From the NCBI GenBank assembly GCA_902489945.1, contig CABUBZ010000037.1, positions 1 to 19,843 of the forward strand: DNA of 19,843 nt, written 5' to 3'. Position numbers and translations under genes: made by a program. Shown here piece by piece: positions 1 to 6,459 of this stretch (position 1 is its first letter; each line of letters opens with the position of its first letter). The stretch comes from an uncultured Collinsella sp. (GTDB lineage Bacteria > Actinomycetota > Coriobacteriia > Coriobacteriales > Coriobacteriaceae). The notes under the pieces are model-generated. The model did no database searches. It was not told where the DNA came from and was given only the letters and a program-made list of their open reading frames with translations.

Positions 1-869
1 CACAGCGGACCCTTGACGCGGATGACCTCGTCGGGCCACTCCTGCTCAACAAAATCGGTGAACTTCTGCAGGTCAAACGGCTTGCGGCGCGAGTACACAA
101 AGGTCTCGATGTCGTACTCGAGCACCTCGGGGTCGTCGTGCTCCTCGGGATGCTCCATGGCCTCGATCCAAGCGGCGGAGTTGTAGGCGCGCATAAAGTC
201 GAAGCGGTCGGTGTCGAGCAGCTCCTCCATGGGGACCTCGCCGTTTTGAGCCTCGACGATCACGGCGTCCTTCTGCAGGCTGCGCACGATGGCCTTGAGC
301 TCGGCAATCTGCTCAGGCGTCACGGTGTCGGTCTTGTTGAGGATCAGCGTGGAGCAGAACTCGATCTGCTGGATGAGCAGGCTCTCGATGTCGTCCTCGT
401 CGATATCCTCGGCCAGCAGGTCGCGACCGCCGTTGAACTCGTCGTACATGCGGGCGCAGTCGACCACAGCCACGATGTTGTCGAGCGCGAGCTTGGGCTC
501 GCCGCCCACCTTAGCCTCATCGCAGAAGCTCGAGATGGTGTAGGCGATGGGGATGGGCTCGCAAATGCCCGATGCCTCGATGATGATGTAGTCGAAGTTG
601 CCCGAATCGGCGATGCCCTGCAGCTGGTTGGCCAGGTCATCCGAAAGCGTGCAGCAGATGCAGCCGTTGGTGAGCGGGATGAGGTCGTCGGTCTCGGAAA
701 GGCCGCCGTCGGCGATGAGGCTGGCATCGACGTTGATCTCGCCGATATCGTTGACGATCACGGCGGCGCGGATGCCGCCGTCGTTAGCGAGGATGTGGTT
801 GAGCAGCGTGGTCTTGCCGGCACCGAGGTATCCGGTAAGCATGATGATCTTCACGGGTTTGTTGGGCAT
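1..869 (-). CDS. CobW/P47K family (G3E) GTPase, C-terminus cut by window edge
   Basis: Reading the minus strand from ATG at 869 gives 289 residues with no stop before the left edge, so the C-terminal end is missing. A P-loop GYLGAGKTT lies at residues 13-21, a GCICC metal-binding motif (CxCC) at 69-73 and the guanine-specificity motif NKTD at 178-181. These are the hallmarks of COG0523/CobW GTPases, which deliver or sense metals such as zinc or cobalt. The CobW_C domain begins near residue 250. An acidic, histidine-containing stretch (EHPEEHDD) precedes it and could bind metal; that is inference. An in-frame ATG at 890 would add seven residues, but an AAAGGAGG ribosome site sits just before 869, which decides the start. 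The gene lies 86 bases after the ArsC-like gene, same strand, and is probably its operon partner. The metal is unknown and no convincing Zur box was seen. Confidence 0.93.
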   Translation of the reverse strand, partial: MPNKPVKIIMLTGYLGAGKTTLLNHILANDGGIRAAVIVNDIGEINVDASLIADGGLSETDDLIPLTNGCICCTLSDDLANQLQGIADSGNFDYIIIEASGICEPIPIAYTISSFCDEAKVGGEPKLALDNIVAVVDCARMYDEFNGGRDLLAEDIDEDDIESLLIQQIEFCSTLILNKTDTVTPEQIAELKAIVRSLQKDAVIVEAQNGEVPMEELLDTDRFDFMRAYNSAAWIEAMEHPEEHDDPEVLEYDIETFVYSRRKPFDLQKFTDFVEQEWPDEVIRVKGPL

Positions 870-955
870 GTGCCCTCCTTTGTTAGACATGGCTTACAGT
901 TGAATCATATGCCAAACGCCTGCTCTTATACCCACGCGCTGGCAAATAACACAGG

Positions 956-1297
956 CTACTCCCAGGCTCCCCATACATCGGGGCAATAACCGACGGTGGC
1001 CTTTTTGCCGTTGCGCACGATGGGCTCGGCTAGAACCTGCTGGTTCTCGAGCAGCTTGTCGAAGCGCTGGCTAGGGGTGAGGTGCTGGATGAGCGCGAGC
1101 ATCTCCTCGTCCTTGGCCTTGGGGTTGAGCAGCTTGTCGATGCCGCCGACCGCCTGCATCACGCTCGTGAGCTCGCCCTTGCTCATCTCCTTTTCCTTAA
1201 GGTCGATAAACTGCACCTTAATGCGGCGCTCCTTAAAATAGCGCTGGGCCTTCTTGGTATCGAACGACTTCTTAGTCCCGAAGATTTGAATATTCAT
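956..1297 (-). CDS. ArsC/Spx-family thioredoxin-fold protein lacking the catalytic cysteines
   Basis: The product has 113 aa, the usual length of ArsC/Spx/YffB proteins. The start (GTKKSFDTKKAQRYF) aligns by eye with the family signature YGxxxCxxCRKAxxxL, but serine and threonine replace the two cysteines (S11, T14). The later ILxRPxV..GxxxxGY region is present as VLAEPIVRNGKKATVGY with the arginine changed. The only cysteine is in GYCPDVW near the C-terminus. The fold is well supported. Arsenate reductase or disulfide-switch activity is doubtful because the nucleophile is gone, so it may be a regulatory or structural member. It starts 12 bases after the flavodoxin gene and is followed by the CobW GTPase on the same strand, so the three probably share a message. 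Confidence 0.85.
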   Translation of the reverse strand: MNIQIFGTKKSFDTKKAQRYFKERRIKVQFIDLKEKEMSKGELTSVMQAVGGIDKLLNPKAKDEEMLALIQHLTPSQRFDKLLENQQVLAEPIVRNGKKATVGYCPDVWGAWE

Positions 1298-1309
1298 GGC
1301 CCCGCCGCT

Positions 1310-1933
1310 CTATCGAATGAAGTTGGTCGTTGCGCGATCTGCCTCGGGCGCGTTGATACCGGCGGCTTGTCCCGCCTCGATGCAGCGCAGGAGCCAAGCC
1401 ATGTTTTTGCCGATGTTTCGCATGGTGGCAAGGCCCTCGGCATCCCCATCGGCGTCGCCGGGCACGCGGCCAAACACGTTGTTCCAGTAGGTGGAAGCAA
1501 CCACGGGCATTTGGTTGATGGTGAAGTACTTGTTGAGCACGTCGAAGGTCGTCGACGTACCGCCGCGACGGGCGACGGCGACGGCAGCGCCCGGCTTGTG
1601 TGCAAAGGCTTTGCCTCCGGCATAGAATACGCGATCGAGGGCCGAGAGGATGCGTCCGCTGGGATGCGCATAGTAGACAGGTGAGCCAAAGACAAAGCCA
1701 TCTGCCTGCTCGGCGGCAGCGATGAGCTCGTTCACCACGTCGTCGTCAAAGGTGCAGCGACCGCCAAGTTTGCCACACTGGCCGCAACCGATGCAATCGC
1801 GAATGGGCTTGGCGCCCAGCTGAAACGCCTCGGTATCAATGCCTTCGGCAATGAGCTGCTCGGCGACTTCGGCGAGTGCGCGGGCGGTGTTGCCGTTTGC
1901 CTTGGGGCTGCCATTGACCAAAAGAACCTTCAT
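1310..1933 (-). CDS. Flavodoxin-fold NAD(P)H-dependent FMN oxidoreductase (iron-sulfur flavoprotein-like)
   Basis: The product has 207 aa. The N-terminus MKVLLVNGSPKANGNTA is a flavodoxin-fold beta strand plus FMN-phosphate loop, and FGSPVYYAHPSG is the second flavin-contacting loop. A cysteine cluster, C47-x2-C50-x2-C53-x6-C60, followed by DDD matches the CxGCxxC segment common in the NADPH-dependent FMN reductase / iron-sulfur flavoprotein family (PF03358). Whether it holds a cluster here is not provable from sequence. It probably reduces a quinone, nitro compound or other small acceptor in the cytoplasm. GTG at 1936 and ATG at 1933 are adjacent in frame. GGGAG lies 6 bases before the ATG and only 3 before the GTG, so ATG at 1933 is preferred. 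It is the first gene of the likely operon with the ArsC-like and CobW genes. Confidence 0.9.
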   Translation of the reverse strand: MKVLLVNGSPKANGNTARALAEVAEQLIAEGIDTEAFQLGAKPIRDCIGCGQCGKLGGRCTFDDDVVNELIAAAEQADGFVFGSPVYYAHPSGRILSALDRVFYAGGKAFAHKPGAAVAVARRGGTSTTFDVLNKYFTINQMPVVASTYWNNVFGRVPGDADGDAEGLATMRNIGKNMAWLLRCIEAGQAAGINAPEADRATTNFIR

Positions 1934-1970
1934 CACAAACTCCCTCTGCTTTTGGTGACTTCTGCAGAGG

Positions 1971-1979
1971 ATTATCGCA
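1971..1979 (-). promoter_or_regulatory. Possible extended -10 promoter for the flavodoxin operon
   Basis: On the minus strand this reads TGC-GATAAT, an extended -10 element (TGn plus hexamer), about 37 bases before the flavodoxin start. No good -35 is visible at 17 bases. The reading is tentative. Confidence 0.33.
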
Positions 1980-2007
1980 CGATGGGGGAGGCGGCGCGGG
2001 CGCGGCG

Positions 2008-3537
2008 CTAATCCAGTTTGGTACCTGGCACCTGCACGGCTTTCCCGAGCAACGCTTTGAGCTCGTTCAAAATGGAAACGGGCTGACGGTCGACGCCGTC
2101 CAGATGGAGCGTGGCCACGCGAATGGGCGGCTGATATTCAAGCGAGCCGATGAGCACGGGAGTACCCAGGAACCGTTCGATGTCGCTTGCGATCTCGTCG
2201 ATTGCCTCGGGGCCGAGCTCATCGAAGAGTGCCACGAACATCGGCCCCGTTGAGCGGAACAGGCGGCCCTTGCCGCGCGAACAATCCATGAGGCAGGCGG
2301 CGCTTTCGGCGAGCACGCGGTCGCCTGCATCGAATCCAAAGCGGGCATTGACCTCGGCGATATCGTCGACCTTAATGGCAATAAAACCTGCCTCGTGCGG
2401 CACGTGGCGCATCTCTCCAATAGCGTTGACCAGTGCGTGGACATCGCCCAGGCCCGTTACTGAGTCGGTCGTATCCGCTAGGCTTCGGTTGATGATAATG
2501 CCCACGTACATGTTGGGCTCGGTATCGGTGCCGTCCAAGCGGTAGCCCGTGCAGTCGCAAAGCGCGTACGCTCCGGTGGCGTCCATTACGCGATACTGCA
2601 TGTAGTGGAAGTGCCACGTGCTGTTTATCACCATATCGAGCTCGGCGCGTACGTTGTCGCGGTCCTCGGGGTGGACGCGGGCGAGCCACATGTCGAGTGA
2701 GTTAAAAGGGTGCTGGGAGGGCAGGTCAAAATCGCGCACGGCGTTAACCGACCATTGCGATTCTCCAGTATCGAGGTTAAGGATGAACGGATAGCGCGTC
2801 TCGGAGCTCATGGAGATCGCTTGGAACACCCGGTCGTTGCAGGGAAGCTGATCGACGATTGGGCGTTGCGGCGCGTCATTGTTTTCCGGTTGCTGTACAC
2901 GATGCATAAGCTTATAGCGATACATCTTGCGATCGGCGTCCATCGTCATCTGGCGACGCGTGTCGCCGGCAAGTGGATCGACGCGCGAGCAGCCAAAGCT
3001 AAAGCTGGCGATCATGGGCGCCTTGCCATCTGAGCTCGCCTCGATCAGCCCGGCACGTACCTGCTCCAAGCGCTGCTCGAGTTCAGTCTCGTTTGCGGAG
3101 AGCGAGATAAGCACAAACTCGTCTCCACCGATACGGAACAGCATCTCATCGTGCTCCATGGTTTCGGAGAGCGTGCGGCAGATGCTCAGAATATAGCGAT
3201 TGCCTTCGGCGTGGCCAAACCTATCATTGCAATGCTTGAGATGGTCGATGTCAATATAGGCGCAGGTGAAGGGGTCGCCTTTGCGCCAGAGCTGCTCGAC
3301 GTGACGGTCGAGTCCGCTGCGGTTGCCCAAGTTGGTGAGCGGATCGATATAGGCGTTGCGCTCAAGCAGCCGGCGCTCTTGTTGCAGGATGGCATGCGTC
3401 TTTTGCAGTTGCTCACCAACGGCGCGTAGCTCAGCAGGCAGCGCGGCAACATCGAGTTCGGCGGTCGAGATGCCATTCGCAAGTCGTTGGAGATAGGCAA
3501 TAATCAATTGCTCACCCAGGCGATATGACTCGTTCAT
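2008..3537 (-). CDS. GGDEF diguanylate cyclase with PAS_3-like domain and degenerate second GGDEF
   Basis: The product has 509 aa and no membrane segment or signal peptide, so it is cytoplasmic. A helical N-terminus (1-62) leads into a GGDEF domain (about 63-190) with DPLTNLGNR, the metal loop YIDIDHLKHCND and an intact GGDEF at 137-141, so c-di-GMP synthesis is plausible. The RxxD inhibitory site reads EHDE, so product inhibition is probably absent. Residues about 238-352 look like a PAS_3 fold, with RVHPEDRDNV and YRVMDATGAY. Residues about 358-500 form a second GGDEF fold (TGLGDVHALVNAI) whose signature is lost (RSTGPMFVALFD), so it is probably a binding or dimer module. AAGGAGG lies 9 bases before the ATG. 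It is the shortest of three tandem paralogues and matches the front half of the other two. The C-terminal VPGTKLD is encoded in a near-palindromic stretch. Confidence 0.93.
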   Translation of the reverse strand: MNESYRLGEQLIIAYLQRLANGISTAELDVAALPAELRAVGEQLQKTHAILQQERRLLERNAYIDPLTNLGNRSGLDRHVEQLWRKGDPFTCAYIDIDHLKHCNDRFGHAEGNRYILSICRTLSETMEHDEMLFRIGGDEFVLISLSANETELEQRLEQVRAGLIEASSDGKAPMIASFSFGCSRVDPLAGDTRRQMTMDADRKMYRYKLMHRVQQPENNDAPQRPIVDQLPCNDRVFQAISMSSETRYPFILNLDTGESQWSVNAVRDFDLPSQHPFNSLDMWLARVHPEDRDNVRAELDMVINSTWHFHYMQYRVMDATGAYALCDCTGYRLDGTDTEPNMYVGIIINRSLADTTDSVTGLGDVHALVNAIGEMRHVPHEAGFIAIKVDDIAEVNARFGFDAGDRVLAESAACLMDCSRGKGRLFRSTGPMFVALFDELGPEAIDEIASDIERFLGTPVLIGSLEYQPPIRVATLHLDGVDRQPVSILNELKALLGKAVQVPGTKLD

Positions 3538-3572
3538 GATGGATAACCTCCTTGGGCGGAGTAATGGTTTGT

Positions 3573-3606
3573 ATCATATCCCCAATTCGGTTTGAATTGG
3601 GGATAT
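3573..3606. repeat. Perfect 13-bp inverted repeat overlapping a putative -10 between two c-di-GMP genes
   Basis: The left arm 3576-3588 (ATATCCCCAATTC) and the right arm 3594-3606 are exact reverse complements around a 5-base loop. The dyad lies 39 bases before the 509-aa gene and about 58 bases after the 905-aa gene. On the minus strand a TATGAT hexamer (3573-3578) overlaps one arm and could be the -10 of the 509-aa gene. There is no T-tract on either side, so a simple terminator is less likely than an operator or an RNA processing or stability hairpin. The geometry is directly visible; the role is inferred. Confidence 0.6.
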
Positions 3607-3664
3607 AAGTCAGCTAATGGAGGCAAATTCCCCCTTCGGCGGTGGCGTTTTGCGCGCGAGCGTA

Positions 3665-6382
3665 TCAGTTGTTATTGCCACCATCGAGCAATGCCTCAAA
3701 ATCCTTCGCCGGCATGGGGCGGTAGTAGAGGAAGCCCTGAGCGTAGCGGGCGCCCATTTGTCGTAGCATGTTCGCCTGTTCATTTGTCTCGACGCCTTCG
3801 ACCTCGACGGGCAGATGGAGCGACTGCGCCATTTCGAGCATCGATGAAATGATTTGCGTGCTGCGGCCTTGATCGCGATCGGTGGGTACAAAGGCGCGGT
3901 CGAGCTTGATGACGTCGACGTTGACGTTCTTGAGCATCGCGAGCGTGGACTGACCGGTGCCAAAATCGTCCATATAGGTCGAGAAGCCGCGGGTGTGCAG
4001 GTCGGCCGTCAGTTTGTCCACGGCCTCGGACTCTCCCGTATAAGCCGTCTCGGTGATCTCGATACGCATGAGCTCGGGCGGTAGGTTGTATTGGGCGGCG
4101 AGCGCCCCCATATGCTCGGCAACGTCGCAGGCAAGGATATCCACGCGCGACACATTAAGCGAAACCGGAACCACACGAAGCCCTCGATCGATGCGCTCGC
4201 GCAGCCACGAGGCGACACCCTGCCAAATGTACTTGTCGAGCGTCACCACAAAGCCGCTTTCCTCGAGTGCGGGGATAAACGTTGCGGGCGAAATGAGAGA
4301 GCCGTCCTTGTCAATCCAGCGGGTGAGTGCTTCGGCGCCAATAATCTCACCGGTTTCCATATCGACCTGGGGCTGCAAGTGGTAGGTAATACGACCATCT
4401 GAGAGCGCGTACTGGAATTCGGTCAGCGTGCGGTGGAACGCGACTTCGCGCTCGTACTCCGCGGGGCAGAAAATGGCAATGCGCTCCTTAAAGTCGTTTT
4501 TTGCGCGCCGATTGGTAAACATGGCCTTTGCCTGCGCATCGATGGTGATCTCCTCATTGGAGTCGATGGGGTAAACGCCCATGGACGGCCAAAAACCTAC
4601 GCCGTCGTTGTGCTTGGCTACAGCCTCGCGCACGTGCGCATAGACTCGGTGAACGAAATCGTGCTCAAAGGGTATGAGCAGACAAAAGTCGTCTTGTCCC
4701 CAGTATCCCGCGACACCCATGTCGGCGTTCTCGATATCCTTGAGCACCGTGCCCACATCGGCAAGCATACGGTCGCCTTCGGCCTGTCCATACCATTCGT
4801 TTAATAGGCGCATGTGGCCCATGTCGACGGTGGCGATACACCAAGCGCCGTCGCGCCTTGCCTTGATGAAGGCATTGGCACGGCGCATAAACTCGCTGGG
4901 GCGGTAGAGGCCTGTGAGCATGTCGAGGTGCTCGGCGACGGCGCCTTTGCGTTCCATCTCGGGTATGGGCAGACTGTCGTTGGGAACAAGTCCGCCGGCC
5001 GTGCGAAGGCGACGATCGAGTTCGCCCAAAACAGTCGATGCTTGGGAGTCCAGGCGTTCGTAAAAGGTCGGGACGACAAGACAGACGGGAGCAATGGTGT
5101 CGCCTGCGATTTGCACAGGAGCGAAAACGGCCTCTTTAAGGTGGCGGGTCAGTTGCTCGAATGCCTCGTGGTCCAGGTCATTGCTGAGCACGACGAACTG
5201 GACGCTACGTGAACGGTAGACCCTGCTCCTGCCGCGGGTGATCGACAGCATGCGGCCTGCGTATTCGGCGAGCATGTTGTCGACAGCCTCGGCTCCGTAG
5301 AGCTCGTTGAGCTTTGTCGTGCCACGAACGCGCACCGCTATAAGGCCCGTCTCGCAACGGTCGCAACGACAGGCGTCGATGGCATTGACCAACATGCGCT
5401 GGGTGCCGAGGCCTGTCGCGGCGTCGACGGTTTCGGCAAGTGAGTGGTTGACGAGCTCGCCGACATAGAGCGAGGGGACATTTTCGTCGCCGTCGATGCG
5501 AAACCCGCGAGCACGGCAGAGGACGTAGTCGCCGACGGCATTGCGCACACGATACTGCATGACGCGACGGTGCTTGGTGCCGTTATAGACCTGGTCGATG
5601 TCGTTGATGTAGGCCTCAAGGTCATCGGGATGCACGCGCGTTTTCCAGTAATCGCGACAGTTGTCTATGTGCTCCGAGGGAAGGCCAAGATCGCGCAAGG
5701 CGCCTTGCGACCAAAGGGTGCGATGTTTGTCCAAGTTCTCGATAAAGAAATAGCGGCCCTCGTTGAGCATCGAAAAGGCGTCGAAAATACGGTCGCTTAT
5801 TTCGAAGTCGTCGGCGTGGACTTGCGTGATATTGCGTCGATCAAGGTGCATGGCATGACGTAGCTTGTAGTCGTACATGCGATGGTCGGCATCGAGCGTC
5901 ATGCGATTGGGGGCTTCGCCCAGGGCGGGGTCGGCATACGACACTCCATAGCTAAACGAGCGGGGCATCTCGGAATCGTTGTTTTTGAGTAGGACCGTTC
6001 GGCAGTGTTCCAGACGTTCGGCGAGGTCGTCCTCGGTCGCAATCGTAGATAGGATGGCAAACTCGTCGCCGCCTATGCGAAACGCCGCTTCGTCCACTTT
6101 CATATACAGCTTGAGATAGAGGCTTACCTGCAAAATATAGCGGTTGCCCTCGTCATGGCCAAAGACGTCGTTGCAGTGCTTGAGATTGTCGATATCGATG
6201 TACGCCATGGTAACGGGGGTGTCCTGCTCCCAGAGCTCCTCGAGGGAACGGGCAAAGCCGCCGCGGTTGCCAAGTCCAGTAAGCTGGTCGGTAAAGGCGG
6301 TCCTAATCAGATCATCCTGGCGCTCGAGAAGGTCGCGGACGGTCTTTTCGAGCTTCTCGGTATAGTTGTTGGCGCTATCCAT
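3665..6382 (-). CDS. GGDEF-PAS-GGDEF-GGDEF-EAL bifunctional c-di-GMP protein
   Basis: The product has 905 aa from ATG 6382 and is soluble. Domain order: GGDEF (about 30-160; DQLTGLGNR, YIDIDNLKHCND, intact GGDEF at 104-108), PAS_3-like (about 197-317; RVHPDDLEAY), a degenerate GGDEF (about 322-452; signature replaced by RSVQF), a third GGDEF fold (about 487-640) with GQDDF at 562-566, then EAL (about 650-900). The EAL set is complete: EALTR at 684, N743, EITE at 775-778, DDFG at 805, K826, EGVE at 862-865 and Q882, so it should hydrolyse c-di-GMP. The I-site reads KVDE, not RxxD. The frame is open up to a TTG at 6466 overlapping the upstream stop. That start has no ribosome site and would add a low-complexity leader, while the ATG has a weak AAGAAAG. 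It follows the 973-aa paralogue by 77 bases and is probably co-transcribed. Confidence 0.93.
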   Translation of the reverse strand: MDSANNYTEKLEKTVRDLLERQDDLIRTAFTDQLTGLGNRGGFARSLEELWEQDTPVTMAYIDIDNLKHCNDVFGHDEGNRYILQVSLYLKLYMKVDEAAFRIGGDEFAILSTIATEDDLAERLEHCRTVLLKNNDSEMPRSFSYGVSYADPALGEAPNRMTLDADHRMYDYKLRHAMHLDRRNITQVHADDFEISDRIFDAFSMLNEGRYFFIENLDKHRTLWSQGALRDLGLPSEHIDNCRDYWKTRVHPDDLEAYINDIDQVYNGTKHRRVMQYRVRNAVGDYVLCRARGFRIDGDENVPSLYVGELVNHSLAETVDAATGLGTQRMLVNAIDACRCDRCETGLIAVRVRGTTKLNELYGAEAVDNMLAEYAGRMLSITRGRSRVYRSRSVQFVVLSNDLDHEAFEQLTRHLKEAVFAPVQIAGDTIAPVCLVVPTFYERLDSQASTVLGELDRRLRTAGGLVPNDSLPIPEMERKGAVAEHLDMLTGLYRPSEFMRRANAFIKARRDGAWCIATVDMGHMRLLNEWYGQAEGDRMLADVGTVLKDIENADMGVAGYWGQDDFCLLIPFEHDFVHRVYAHVREAVAKHNDGVGFWPSMGVYPIDSNEEITIDAQAKAMFTNRRAKNDFKERIAIFCPAEYEREVAFHRTLTEFQYALSDGRITYHLQPQVDMETGEIIGAEALTRWIDKDGSLISPATFIPALEESGFVVTLDKYIWQGVASWLRERIDRGLRVVPVSLNVSRVDILACDVAEHMGALAAQYNLPPELMRIEITETAYTGESEAVDKLTADLHTRGFSTYMDDFGTGQSTLAMLKNVNVDVIKLDRAFVPTDRDQGRSTQIISSMLEMAQSLHLPVEVEGVETNEQANMLRQMGARYAQGFLYYRPMPAKDFEALLDGGNNN

Positions 6383-6459
6383 AGCTACGCCGCTTTCTTG
6401 GGTCGAGGCGCTGCGGCGCACTGGTTGCGCTGCGCGGTGGGGGCTAAAGGCGTTTGTCG

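Noticed and set aside
870..955. Possible Zur or other metal-regulator operator before the CobW gene
   Set aside because: The spacer holds AT-rich bits (CATATG) but no convincing dyad of the right length.
138..989. 283-codon open frame on the plus strand
   Set aside because: It is antisense to the CobW GTPase, which has clear P-loop, CxCC and NKxD motifs. The plus-strand product has no recognisable fold.
1082..1684. 200-codon plus-strand open frame across the ArsC-like and flavodoxin genes
   Set aside because: Shadow frame from GC-rich codon use. It crosses two well-supported minus-strand genes.
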